Counted from the first letter of the stretch, positions 1-11,753 are shown. The stretch: 64,000 bases of DNA from Chloranthus sessilifolius (GCA_021018995.1 CM037591.1:1742001-1806000); one strand, 5' to 3'. Translations and numbers: made by a program. Notes: generated by a model not told the origin, from the sequence alone.

Positions 1-165
1 ATCAAAATACCGAGGTTGTGTCGACTCTTTAGTCAAATCCGATCGATCAATTTTTCAAGGTAGAGAAAACCGATCGATCGATTTCTCTAGAATTTTAACA
101 ATTCTCTATTCTGTCAAATCTAATCGATCGATTTCAAAACCGATCGATCGATTTTGATAGATTCA
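1..165. repeat. Array of ATCGATCGAT-type palindromic words
   Basis: At least four copies of CGATCGATC(G)AT, several extended as AAACCGATCGATCGATTT, separated by 15-50 bases of T/A-rich sequence. Each word is self-complementary. The array lies downstream of the predicted splice donor of the minus-strand LTR, so inside its putative intron. Confidence 0.8.
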
Positions 166-944
166 TAACCCATTCGGGCTTCTTCTTCCTTGATTCGAAT
201 CATTCAAAACTCATTCACACGCATCTCAATCATTCATAAATTAATACTAGACTAATTCCAACCAAACTAAATCAAATCTCACCTTCTAATCACGTGCACG
301 CACGTTCCACGGCGACCGAAACCGATGGATTTTATGCGAGGCCCTCTTGTTCCTTCCTATGGTTTGAAACCCTTGAAACCTTTTGATTCTTTCAGTCGTA
401 GCAGCGTAGATCGAACCTCTCAATCTTCTCGATGTTCTCAACAACCCAACGGCTCTCTTGAATGAAATAGGATGATCTAGAGAGAGATCCATGGATTTTG
501 GATTTCAAAAATGGATTTGGGGAAATAAATTTCTCTCGCGCTCTCGATCGCAATCGCATCAAGGTCGACGCTCTCTTGCGGTACAACAAAGAAGAAGGAG
601 ATGCTTGAGCGGAAGATCAACAACGATGAAGAAGAATGGCAAGGGAGGGGAATCTCTTCTTTCTCTGCTCTCTTCTCTTTCTCTTCTCTTTTGCAAGCGA
701 GGAACCCATGTGAGGGGTTTGTTTATAACATGGGGGTGGTTTTGGTGTGAAGCCCATACACCCAAACAATATGTTAATTCCTACAACCCATGGTATTGGT
801 TGGGTGTGAAGCTAGCGTACGCAAATGAGGTGTTGGCTTATATCCAACGGTCTAAATGTAGGGTCTTAAGTGTGTGGCATATACCTTTCCAAGCACACAC
901 ACTTAATCGGTTATTAGTGTTCGAAAAAAATTCGGGTTGTTACA
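1..944 (-). mobile_element. Partial LTR of a Ty3/gypsy element, cut by the window edge
   Basis: Read on the minus strand, an LTR starts at 944 with TGTAACAACCCG, directly after a polypurine tract (AAGGTGGGAAGAA) and the last codons of a pol-like frame (IFGDENFLRWEEC, 980 to 942). A TATA-like GTTATAAAC lies near 730 to 722. A good splice donor, AGAAG|GTGAGA, is at 283/282. The left part (1-165) is an array of ATCGATCGAT words. The 3' end of the LTR lies outside the window. A 175-codon plus-strand frame across 491-1018 is probably chance. Confidence 0.6.
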
Positions 945-1682
945 TTCTTCCCACCTTAAAAAATTTTCATCCCCGAAAATTTACGTACTCTATTCAAGGA
1001 GGCACGAATACATGGTAATCGTCAATGTTTCAACATCCACGAAAAATCAGGGTTATTACATTCTCTCCTCTTTAAAGGAATTTTTGTCCTTGAAAATTTA
1101 GTATGTGTTATTTAAGTCATAAGGCATAAGGTCAATTATTAAGTTTCATCAACTGTTGTTTCAAATTCCTTCAGCGGAAGATCTACTTCACGCGGTCAAA
1201 AATTTGTCTGTTGAACTTATACTAAAGATGATGTCCATTGTTCATCAACTATTGTTCATTTATGGGTTTAATGATCAAACACATATTGACCAGCATTCAG
1301 AACATGCTCCCTAATAGATCAAGGATTTAGTCAATCATCCGACTATGCATTTTTCATCAAAATAACACATTCACAATAGCTAAATTTCATTCATAATTAA
1401 CCATTTAGGGCATGACACGCATTCCTAAATACGAGAACATATCCATAGTTGCACATTACAAGGTATTTCTAGCACTAATTATGATCCCGATTACTCATTG
1501 TAACAGAATATACACACCTGCAACAATTAGAATATCCACGACTAAAATAGGAAAATTTATCCATCATTAACCTAGATCTCACATTCAATGCAATGTGGGA
1601 TGCATGCATCGAACCTAAGATCCATGTTCATAACAACTCATCAGTTGTTCCGTCATCTAGTAACTTGACCATTGGTCAAGAC
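945..1682 (-). other. 3'-end remnant of gypsy internal region, with a second PPT/LTR-like junction
   Basis: After the first junction at 944/945 there is a second one in the same orientation at 1060/1061. It has a purine-rich tract (AAAGAGGAGAGAA), then TGTAATAACCCTGA, preceded by a related frame (IFKDKNSFKEER). The two LTR-like starts are 116 bp apart. No readable pol domain remains from about 1110 to 1682. Confidence 0.45.
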
Positions 1683-1884
1683 CAAGGATCAAAATCTCGG
1701 GTATCTGATACGTATCGTCTGAGCTCCAAACCGATACATATCGGAACAGTAACTTACCGGACGATACATTGAATGTATCGTCCGGGGATTTATATATAAA
1801 ATGGGCGATACGGCATTTGAATATACCGTATCGTTCAGGTCCAATACCGATACGTATCGGTATCGGAGGAAATTTTGACCCATG
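1683..1884. repeat. hAT-like MITE of the GATACGTATC family
   Basis: The ends are CAAGGATCAAAAT and ATTTTGACCCATG, an imperfect terminal inverted repeat. The flanks GTCAAGAC (1675-1682) and GTCAAAAC (1885-1892) match at 7 of 8 bases, as an 8-bp target duplication would. The inside is built of palindromic words such as CCGATACGTATCGG. Related copies are at 21029, 45470, 47163 and 61730. Confidence 0.75.
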
Positions 1885-2390
1885 GTCAAAACATATATCC
1901 TTACAACGGAATAATATCTCATAATATCCACAACTAATAACCAAAATATCCACAACTAAAAGTAAATACCCATAACTAATTCAAAGTACTAATAATGATT
2001 CACGATAATAATTAAACCTAAAGGTAGAGCCTCCATGATCGATAACATTCGGAAGTACACTAAGAGTAAATGGAGTTTGACTTATAAAAGATGCCAACTC
2101 AGCCTCCAAAATCGACAACTTCGGTATAGGGTGGAGGGTGCACAACAAGAAAACCCTGAACATTCTACACCCGGAGCCGCACCCAGATGCCAGCTCAACC
2201 CCAATAGCCACCTGATAGCAAGGAGACACCTAGGAGACACCCTCATGTTATCCGAATTCACTAGGCATATGGAGGTATTACAACAGCAGAATTTTAGGCA
2301 GTTGGAAGTCCTGCACCAAGATAACCATTTGCTACACTAATGACTAGATTTCCATGATGAAATCCTAACGCGACTGATAGAGAAAGCTTA

Positions 2391-5300
2391 TGTAACAACC
2401 CGGATTTTTAGATTTTATTTTAACGGTGTTAGATGATGCACTACACTATGTACTGTGCTAACGCTCCACATCGGAATCGAAACCCACCCTTTAAAATAGA
2501 AAATTTTTAATTTTTTCTATATCAAAATTAGACTCATTGTAAAGTGCTCGTCAATACGATTCCAACGATATATAATTTGACGACTTCTGACAAGAATATA
2601 AAAAGTTATGCCCATTTTAAGTGATCAAGCAAGTTAGAGGGTATAACTGTAATTTCGAGAGAGAAACACCAATTGCTTAGCAATTGGTGTTTCTCAAGCT
2701 ATCCAAGTTATCGTATGAATTCTTATTCCGTGTAAAAATCTCCTATTCTATTAAATCTCCTACGAAAAGTGTTAATTAGAGTTGACCTAAAATTTTATAC
2801 TATCATAAATAAAACTTTAAAAGCTCTCTACTCTCTATAATAAACTTAGACGAGCCGATGCCTTGGGAATCGACTTTTTCAACCCGAATCGCCGTTGATC
2901 TTCCGTTCACGCTTCAAGAGGTGGGTACCCATCAATCCATCTTATTCTTCTCAAATCTCATCGCATAGGATGCGTTCGACCGCACATCGGCGGGTTTAAA
3001 AAAATCTTATTTAAACCCAAATCTCTCATAAATTAATAGATCTATATGTTTAATATACGCTTTCCCTTGAAAGTTATACATTTTTTTAATTGGGTTTATA
3101 TGTTATTTCTCTTTTCCTTTCAAGAACCCTTTTGTTTGGGCCATTAATATTTTACCCTCTATTAGGTCTGTATATTTAATGTGTCTGCTTTCTTTTAAAT
3201 CTATATACTAATTAAACATGAATATCTTTAAGTATGATAAATCTGCATGTTTAGTATTTTATTTTTCTATTAAAATTGCATGAACTGTAAATTGGGTTTA
3301 TATGTTATTTCTCTTTTCTTTTCAAGAATCCCTTTTGTTTGAGCCATTAATATTTAACCTTATATTAGGTCTGCATATTTAATATGTTTACTTCCTCTTT
3401 TATGTCTGTAAAATTAATTAAATTATAATATTTATAAATTGATAGATTGACTTAATCGACATAATATCATATTGATATTATTTATTTCCAAATCTATATA
3501 GTTAGAAATTTATCCTTCTACTAAGACTATAATAATATATATTATTATTGCAAGTTTATATTATTATTTATTTAAAATTAATTAAGCCCAAAAATTAAAC
3601 TATATTTTTATTTTAATAAAAAGAATAATAAATTGTACCATCTTGAAGTTTCAGGTCCGAACTCATGACTGCAAACTCAAATTCGCGTCCACGAACCCGA
3701 CCTCGCGACTATTGATGCACCTGTCCCGGTATTTTGGTCATATTGTTTTACCCCGACCTCGGATTAATATGATTCTTATGGCATTGGAAAGAAGACAACG
3801 AGCTTTATAACTTTGAATGAAATATCCATTTCACGAATCTAACGTTTTAGAGGTCAAAATAGAGTAACAAGTTGGGTTTAATTTTGAATGACTTAAGGCT
3901 ATTCGAACTTAATATTATTTTTCAATTCTCATAACCAAAGTCATGTGTATATTATATTGTAAGGTCTTTCGATCGATGGTCATGATAAATCATAACTTAA
4001 TAATTATAAATACCATTTAATTTAATTATTTAATTATTATATATATATCTCAATTTTATCGCTTCAACGCGACCTCTTCGATAACACAAAATGTTAGGAA
4101 TTTGATACCTCGTGAACATCGAATCCCAACCTTCTCGTTATCGAGAATACACTTATAATTATCCTATTCTATGTTGTATTAGAATGTGTGTAAATAAATA
4201 AATATATATATATATATAAGATAATCTAATATAAATCTTTTTGTACATTTGACCTTTTATATTTTCATCTGAATTACATTATATGAGTTATGAGTAAGTT
4301 AGGATATATGTACGAGAGTATATGAGATCATGCATACGCTTGGGCGTGGTGACTCACCGAGATGATATCAAAGTGAGGAATACACCGTATTCACATGCCT
4401 TACAACTCATAGTGGAATGGGACCCATGACGAGTCGGGTGAGTGTGAATTCAGTGTAACTTCGTATACGGTGGCATATATAGTGATCCTATCACCCCGAG
4501 TTTTAATACGAGAGGATAAGATATGAGATATGATACGAGAATCGGGCTTTGGGCCTTAGCTGTGGTAAGGTTTCTTTTACTGTTACGTGAAACTCGGTAT
4601 ATTGGCGTCCATGTACGGATGCTGCCTCACTATAGTCTGTCATAGGATTAAGTATAAGAGTATGATAAGATATGAGTATGAGATAAGATAAGTTATGATA
4701 TGAGTACGATAATAAGACATCGCTGTGTAGGCCAGCAAAAGATAAAGAACTTAAGTCTCTCAGACGCGTTGCCTCATGAGCACCGTAAGGGCAACAACGT
4801 CTTTCAGCCAAGACGGATCTCTGGGAGAGATTATGAGTATGAGTATGTTATGAGTGAGTTTAGCCATTATGTCTCCCCATTGGCTGGGTGGTGGAGTATG
4901 AGTATGACACGAGGGCGTTATAGTATGGTGGTATGATACTATGTTAACCCTCCCATAGTAGCTCGAGCAGCGACTCTGGCACAGGTCGTTTAGGATTTCA
5001 CTAGTATGTTAGTTACGCTATTACGATGTACAAACGTATGTGCGAGAATGATAATAAGACATGGTATGATATGTTATGAGATATGGTAAGGTACGTTAGG
5101 ATATGAGTGTCTAGATTATGGTCTTATATTTATGATATGATATGAGTTTTACGATATGTATGTGATTTTATCTTTCTTTTGCTATCTATTTTGAGATACT
5201 ATGTTTATCACTCAAAAGATGCACCCACAATGCACCTGAGTAGTATGGGGTGGATTGGTGGTGTATTCACTGAGTTTACGTGGCTGAGTAAACTCATTCC

Positions 5301-5773
5301 ACGATAATCTAACAATTGCAGGTGATTACGATGGTGGAGTAGACGCCGGCAATCTAGATCTCGCCGACGCTGATTTCATTGATTCCGCGGGCGTTGAGTA
5401 TCAGGAGCCTTTGGAGGGCGACGCTACCGGTTATCAGGAGGACTACGGTGCTGATCTTGATTCGAGTGTCGGTTACTGATCATTGTGGGCTGGGTATTAG
5501 TTCTATTGATACTAGTATTGCAGATTTTATAGTTTATTTTATCGGATTTGTCTCCGACTGAATTTACATTTTATTAGTGGATTATGATTTTATCACACTT
5601 ATTCAGTATTTATGATTACATTTATATTCCACCCTATTTGTTGGATTTTGTGGAACCATTATTGCGCGAGAACTCTGATTAGGTATATGTCCGCTTAGCA
5701 TATCCGGGATATGTGCGAGTTATAACTCGAAATTCTAGGCCCTCGGGATGGGGTAGAATTTCGGGTCGTGACA
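2391..5773 (+). mobile_element. 3.4-kb solo LTR with perfect 5-bp target duplication
   Basis: The element runs from TGTAACAACCCGG to CGGGTCGTGACA and is flanked by GCTTA on both sides (2386-2390 and 5774-5778). No internal region or second LTR is present, as expected after LTR-LTR recombination. A leader exon ends at a donor, CTTCAAGAG|GTGGGT (2920/2921). A hairpin TGAGTTTACG...GTAAACTCA near 5273-5296 precedes the acceptor AATTGCAG|GTGATT (5321/5322). Between them lies about 2.4 kb of AT-rich sequence with degenerate ATGAGTATGA-type runs (4500-5160). A related inverted copy is at 28194-31753. Confidence 0.8.
5322..5479 (+). other. Acidic reading frame at the 3' end of the solo LTR
   Basis: After the putative acceptor the frame opens in phase (G)GT GAT TAC. 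It runs 51 codons to TGA with many Asp and Glu residues (DADFIDSAGVEYQE, EGDATGYQEDYGADLDSS). The copy in the inverted LTR at 28645-28458 aligns codon for codon over about 49 codons without an indel. I found no ATG in phase in the presumed upstream exon, so translation is unproven. Confidence 0.35.
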
Positions 5774-5923
5774 GCTTATCCGACCAGCTATACTCTGTTC
5801 GTGGCTCATGCACAAGAGTATACCTCAGAGTATGCTAGGAATACGGCCGATCCAAGAGCTGGTCCATCTAATTTTGGGGCTGGACATCCCGAGGAGCAGC
5901 TTGGTGAGCATGTAGATCACTGA

Positions 5924-6333
5924 TGGATCCGGTGATTGGTAATTAATTTTCTTAGTAGTTAAAATTTTAATTTATAGTTGCTTGCTGATGGGTAACTTAT
6001 TCATGTTCATAAAGTTTTCAATCTAATTTCTTGCTCGTGCATTGTAGATATAAGTGACATCACAATCATAATAGTTGTTTACTTATTTAATCGATAATTG
6101 AAATTTTTGTCATGGATAAGGTCACATTAGTGATTACTTCAAACCTTCGGATATAGTCAAATTGATTAAGACCTTGGTATGAAATTTTCCATACCCACCA
6201 CGTAGTCCATCTTCATAGATGTCTTTTAACGACATGACGTACATCGCTTCTAAGGATACGGTCCGGAAACGTCTCCTATTCTCAAATATCGTCGTCAATT
6301 TTCGATGATGAAAATTATTTAAGGGGAGGAGGA
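5924..6333 (+). other. Internal 3' remnant of a gypsy element ending in a PPT
   Basis: AT-rich and mostly unreadable. It ends with the frame FDDENYLRGGGC at 6301-6336, which overlaps a purine tract AAGGGGAGGAGGA just before the LTR start TGTAAGACCC at 6334. The motif resembles the frame at 980-942 and marks the C-terminus of the polyprotein. Confidence 0.5.
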
Positions 6334-6959
6334 TGTAAGACCCTACAAATTTTCGAACCTGAATACACTAGGTGTGTGCACGTGCTCACTAACCGAGAGC
6401 AATCTGCGCCGTAGACTTGAAATGACCGAACGTTTTATTAAATGGTAAAGGACACTTGTGTAACAAGGATTAAATATTTAGTTGTGTAACAAGTACACAG
6501 GCTCCTTGAGAGTATCCCATTGGTAAAGATCTTGGTGTGTAACCAAGAGGTTTAGGTATCAAAACACACCAAAGACATCAGACCTTAATTGGTCTTTTTA
6601 CTCATATTTTAGTCAGGCCCATACACCGAATTGGTTATACTGGTTATATGCCCAATCAACACTCTAACTATAAAACCCAACTCCCACTCATAGGTTGCAT
6701 GGAATTCGCAAGAGAGGGTGAGAGTTGAGAGAAGAGAATTTCTTTTACATTTTTCCTCTTGATTTTTCCTATTGGAGAACCCCCAAACCATTCAAACTTC
6801 CCAAATCCGTTCAACGAAACCCGGCTAACGCGACGAAGAATCACCGCTATTCCGATCGTCACAACGATCTTCGGAACCTCTAACTTCTACGATCGGGAAA
6901 TCAGACAGTTGAACACGTAAACAACAAGAAATTTCCACATTGAAGATCGGAGACTTCGC

Positions 6960-8500
6960 ATGCGAAGAATCCGCGGAGGTAAATAGTTTAAATTCATCTC
7001 GTAAACCTCGATTTCCTAAATTTATGTTCTATTTAGGAAATTCTGGGATTTCATGCAAAGAAATTTCAAGTGTCGGACGTGTGAACGGCGTAATAGCCGA
7101 GCCCTTCGATTTCCGATATTTCGAAACATTGCATGCACGACCAAATTAAGATAGAGCCTAAAATTTGACTTGATAATGTGAAATTAGGTTCTATTGCATA
7201 AGTAGGATAAGTATTATGCAAGAAAAGTTGAGTTGTGAAGCTTGAAGAAGAAACAAAAAGGCATGCGAGCTTATCAGGCTCGCCGTGATGACTCTGAGCC
7301 TCGCCGTGACGAGAGGTACTCTGAAGCACTCGTCGCGGCGAGTGCTACATGTTTTTGAAGGCCATTTTGTCTTTGTGAAAACTCGCCGCGGTGAGGCAGT
7401 GTGTGCCACAGGGAACCTGTATACCTCACCGCTGCGACATTGTAGCTCACCGCATATGCTTTTGTGAGCTTGAATTTGTATCTTTTAACGCCATATGAGA
7501 CATTGTTTTATAACTAGTACGATTCGTTAACACTTAGGACATGCATAATATATGATCTAGGGCAAATACGAGAAACCATTGAAGGGAAATTTCACTTGGA
7601 TTCGTGCAATTTTGTTGGCAAGCTTCCGACTTTAAAGTAGGGAAGAATACCTTTTCTTGATTATATGCTTTCTCGAATTCGTCCCACTGATGTAATTATT
7701 AAATGCATTATATTTTTTTAGAAATGTTATATATGAAATCTTGAAATGCTTTGAATGTTACGATTCGATTTCCGCACATGATTTACGTGATTGTCGTACT
7801 TTGTACCTTGATATATCGTTGTATTCGATTCGATAAGTTCTAACTTCTTGATTTCTGATCTGTATATGTTATATGCTTTGTGTATATGTTTCGAGTCCTT
7901 GTTATCTGTTAAGTTTCGACCCAAGTGACCTTGCTAACGCAACTCTGGGGGGTTGGCATTCGGCACAAGTGACCCTGTTAACGTAGCTCAGGAGCTTGGC
8001 ATTCCGGCACAAGTGACTCAGTTAACGTATCTTAGGAGCTTGACATTTTGGCACAAGTGACCCTGCTAACGCTCCTCAGGGGCTTGACATTCCATTACAA
8101 CTCTTCGATTTCTTATTGTACGTACTCACAATTTGCTCCATTGATATGCTCTGATTCTTGTTTCGATTGCTTGACCCGATATGCATTGTTTTAAGTATGT
8201 TATCCGCATTCATGATATAATATGTTTTGATATTATGGTTTAAATTCTTTGTTTTGAAAATTCAAGGTATTTTGATGAGATGTGAATTTGAACTGTTTTT
8301 ACTTATATATCAAGATCATGAAAAAGAATGATAAAATGTAATTTAGCACTATTTTTCTCCTTGAGCTTGGACTGTAGCTCATCCCTCGACATTATGTCAC
8401 AATTGTAGGTATAGAATTTAGAAGAGATCCTGAACAAGAAGATGATCCAGACTATAACCCTGAGGAAGAGGAGGAACTATCAGAGAAGTTATTTCCTTAG
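6960..8500 (+). CDS. Hypothetical spliced 36-residue ORF inside the LTR
   Basis: This is a prediction and not a recognised family. An ATG at 6960 starts six codons (MRRIRG) and one base before the donor at 6978/6979. The acceptor at 8408/8409 continues the frame exactly: GGT, then IEFRRDPEQEDDPDYNPEEE and on to TAG at 8498-8500. The product would be 36 residues, basic at the N-terminus and very acidic at the C-terminus. The second exon resembles in composition and position the acidic frames in three other LTRs here. That at 24336-24233 shares a DxDYxP core and an LF ending. In those other LTRs the matching frame lacks an ATG, so this may be an untranslated leader or a coincidence. Confidence 0.3.
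7262..7460 (+). repeat. Array of CTCGCCGCGACGAG-like near-palindromes in the LTR
   Basis: Seven or so words of the type CTCGCCGTGACGAG, CACTCGTCGCGGCGAGTG, CTCGCCGCGGTGAG and CTCACCGCTGCGAC. The GC-rich, CpG-rich words stand out in AT-rich surroundings. They occupy the intron position that TCGATTAATCGA or ATCGATCGAT words hold in other LTRs here. Confidence 0.7.
7917..8092 (+). repeat. Four-copy 44-bp minisatellite in the LTR
   Basis: The unit begins GGCACAAGTGACCCTGCTAA and ends GGAGCTTGGCATTCC. Four head-to-tail copies of about 44 bp with 10-20% divergence fill 176 bp. Confidence 0.8.
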
Positions 8501-8638
8501 CTTGTTTAGTTTGAAAAGTTAGATATTTTGAGTTTTTTTCAAATGGTACAACATTATGTTAAGTTTGAATACAATTTTGTATCGTTCTTTTTGTCCCCTG
8601 TTTAGGTAAAGGTTGGCCTACGGGGTTTTAGAACTACA

Positions 8639-9440
8639 ATCATTCACACAATGGTGGTAGATTTAAGTGCCAAGAAAAGGGGAGAAAATTATCCGTTATA
8701 AGTTATCTCAAGCAACCTTTGAAATAAGGTAATGATAAACTCTGATCAAGATCCAATGGTCAAAATAAAAATAATTTTTTGAAAAAATTAATTTAAACCT
8801 CATCGCAGGATGCCACACGCACTGCCCAACCTGATCTGGCCCAGTTTGGCTACTAATTAGACCGGTCCTTGTCAACTTATTTATATATCAGGCCTACCTA
8901 CCTTAGCCCATACGTTGTTCATGGTGGGCCGAAAATCTTTCATGAGAGCAAAGAGATGGGTTCGGGTCAACTCGTGGCCTGGCTAGATTTGGGCCGGGTT
9001 CAAACTAGGCTGATTAGGTAGTATTCATTGAAGATTTGGGTCGAATCTTGACTTTCACGATATTCTTTTTCATAGGATAATATGCATTCAAGATTTTCTT
9101 TTATCCAACGGTCGTAAAATTGGGTGAGCACGATCTCTGGTTCAACTAGTTGGATCTGATCATTGACCTCCTAGAATATACATCAAACACTAATGGACAA
9201 CAGATTAAAACTTTCAAATCTTTTCTTTAAAACCATAAATTGTTGGTCCACTGTATACCACCTTATATTATGATGGTACAACAAAGCACTACATCATTTC
9301 TCTTTACATTTTGCTGTGGTCAAACTAGTCAACGTTTATTCAAGTAAAGCTAAACAAACAACTCTATTTCCTCATGCCCTTTTCATTGAAGGGTTGGTAG
9401 AAGGTATCTGAAACCATGCGTAAGCATAAACAAATTTAAA
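8639..9440. other. Intergenic sequence, nothing recognised
   Basis: No coding, RNA or clear repeat signal apart from poly-A/T runs. The LTR boundary lies at its left. Confidence 0.4.
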
Positions 9441-9832
9441 GAAGGGGTTTTATATTCAACCTAAGATTCTTCCTTCTCAACCCGAGTTTTACATGATTAA
9501 ACAATTGTATCAGATAATGGAGATTGTTTTTCGTCCCAATCTTTGACACTATGGATCTTGAAATCACGGCCTACAATCAAACGGTCAGATTTTGAATTCA
9601 AGTGGCACACATCCCATGCATGTACATCAAAACGTGGTTCTTAGATCATTTCTTAGGTTGTGTCTCGTGGAATCATATTCCTATAGTTTGATGGTAAAAT
9701 CATGATCTCAAGATTTATTCATCAAAGATTGGGAAGAAAAAAGTTTCATCGTTTGATTCAAAGCAGTCAATGGTATAAAAATGTAAAACCTGGGTTGAGA
9801 AGGAAGAATCTTGAGTTGAAAATAGGGTTTAA
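9441..9832. repeat. MITE with about 45-bp inverted ends
   Basis: The left end (GGGGTTTTATATTCAACCTA, then AGATTCTTCCTTCTCAACCC) is the inverse of the right end (GGGTTGAGAAGGAAGAATCT, then TGAGTTGAAAATAGGGTTT). The inside includes a GTCCCAATCTTT...AAAGATTGGGA inverted pair shared with 60439-60889. Confidence 0.7.
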
Positions 9833-10260
9833 AAAAAGAGATAAATGTCGGATCTATTGATCCGACCACCCAAATATTTGCCCTAAGATTTAGGTGTAGG
9901 ATCAATCAACACAATAAACCAACAATCTATATATTAAAATGTATGTGCATAACTTATTGCGAAGAATATATTCAAGTCGGTATAAAGATGCAAAAGGCTT
10001 ATGTGTAATGAGCGGGGACGTCCACCGGTATATATAGTATAAAGAGTCATGCTCTGCCTAAAATGCCGTCCATCAAAGTATTTTAATAGGAATAAGAATC
10101 ACATGTAAGGAAACCTAAAAATTTTCATTAATTTCCAATGATGTCATTTATTATTTCAGGCAAACATAATCTAGGATTTTATTAAAATCCTAGTGTGCCT
10201 AGCTAAACAAAAAATAAGAATTTTAAGTTTTCATCAAAAATTTCAACAATAAAAAGCTAT

Positions 10261-10596
10261 TCATAAAACATTGTCCAATGAATCCCAGAAATCATCCAGA
10301 TCATCGGTCGTCGTCAACTCAATGGATGGCCCAGCTTGGTCGTCGGCAGAAGATGAACTATCTTGTGAGCTAGTTTTCACCCCAACTAAATGGGTTTCTT
10401 GAGAAGACACACCTTCAACATTAGAATTTGCCAGTTGGATTTCTTGGTAATGATACTCTGTATCACATACCATTTTATCTTTTTGTGTATCTGTATCTGC
10501 CGTCCCACTTGTCGAGGCAACCGGTGGCCGTCGATCGAATGACCGCATGTTTCCCGATTTTACGTATACTCGACACAAGCTGTATTCGAATCGTAC
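10261..10596 (-). CDS. NAC gene exon 3 (subdomain E and C-terminal region)
   Basis: Starts after acceptor CTACTGTAG with [20 protein letters not shown] and runs 111 codons to a TGA at 10263-10261. The tail is low-complexity, Ser/Thr/Asp-rich, with an acidic [14 protein letters not shown] end. Confidence 0.85.
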   Translation of the reverse strand, partial: VRFEYSLCRVYVKSGNMRSFDRRPPVASTSGTADTDTQKDKMVCDTEYHYQEIQLANSNVEGVSSQETHLVGVKTSSQDSSSSADDQAGPSIELTTTDDLDDFWDSLDNVL

Positions 10597-11298
10597 CTAC
10601 AGTAGAAAAATAAATATAACTACTACATAAAAAAAGCTATATTTTTATAACTAAAGAAAGAGTTTACAACCACACATATCAATGGCCTGATTTGAAGGTC
10701 ATGATCTAACGATCTTTGATGCTAAAGATCGGTATGAAATGTGATCTCTATCATCTGCTTCAATACAATCAGACCCTATCATCTGATTCAGTCATTGACT
10801 ATATTAAACTTCAGATACAAATCTGTATCGTATACTCAATCCTTACCTTGGCTCTAGCCTAGGCGGATCGGACCTTAGTATAGTCGGCCCTAGCGAACTT
10901 TAACATAGTTGGCCCTAGCCCTAGCGGTAAGGCCAGGCTTTGGGCTTTTGACCATTTTTGTTTTTATTTTTATTTTTCATCTTTATGCTGTAAAAAAATA
11001 TATATGATATTTACACTACAAAAAAGTAGATTATTAGCGACAATTTTGCCGCTATTAATAAATAACTATTAAAGACTATTAGCGGCAAGGGTATTAGTGG
11101 CAGTTTTTTAGCGACAATTTTTGGTTGCCCCCAATAGTCTTATTTTTTATAGTGTTATTATTAGATAATATTTACATATATATTATAATATGAAATGTGT
11201 AATAAGGATAACTCTATTTTCACAATGACCAAATTAACCGTCTATCCATCTATTAAGAATGAACTAAAGCTCAGAAAGATAGGTACATTTGATAAAAC

Positions 11299-11351
<53 letters not shown>

Positions 11352-11678
11352 GCCAGTTCCATCCTCCAAGGTCCACGTGGCACCCAAAACACTGTTTGGG
11401 TGCCACATGCAGCATGGGTGGAAGATTTAGATCAATTTAAAAAAAAAAAGAAATTTTGAAAAAACCTTTTAAAAACACAAATCAAAGTTTTGGCAGGTTT
11501 CAATATTTACATTTCACGAATCGAAAAACATACAGTAGAGATGAGTTAAAAAATTTTTTTAATAAAAAAAAGTTATCTAAACAATGCAATGGAGCTCCAC
11601 GTGACATCGAAACAATATTTCAGATGCCACAAGGAGATCCATGTTGAACCTTGGAGGACGGTGAGGACGAACATTTTT

Positions 11679-11753
<75 letters not shown>

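Larger units (their letters stand above)
2035..5923 (+). pseudogene. Unidentified, probably transposon-derived reading frame split by a solo LTR
   Basis: A 101-codon frame (2035-2340) ends EFTRHMEVLQQQNFRQL... HLLH, followed by a shifted frame DFHDEILTRLIEKA up to 2390. A solo LTR (2391-5773) interrupts it. If the LTR and one copy of its GCTTA duplication are left out, the frame runs on without a break from ...EKAY into PTSYTLFVAHAQEYTSEYA and stops at 5921-5923. The interrupted sequence was therefore open at insertion. It is rich in Gln, Glu and His and lies upstream of a gypsy PPT and 3' LTR (6334), so it may be part of that element. I do not recognise the protein, and the stop at 2338 shows it is now dead. 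Confidence 0.45.
6334..8638 (+). mobile_element. 3' LTR (about 2.3 kb) of a Ty3/gypsy element
   Basis: Starts TGTAAGACCCTACAAATTTT after a polypurine tract and ends near CGGGGTTTTAGAACTACA. It has a TATA-like CTATAAAAC near 6668, a leader ending at donor CCGCGGAG|GTAAATAG (6978/6979) and an acceptor TTGTAG|GTATAG (8408/8409). The 1.43-kb putative intron holds a GC-rich palindrome array and a four-unit minisatellite. A hairpin TTGAGCT...AGCTCA (8362-8382) precedes the acceptor. No matching 5' LTR lies in the window. Confidence 0.65.

Noticed and set aside
491..1018. Longest open frame near the left end (175 codons, plus strand)
   Set aside because: It runs across a minus-strand LTR, its TATA region and its PPT junction. 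The composition is low-complexity and there is no family motif.
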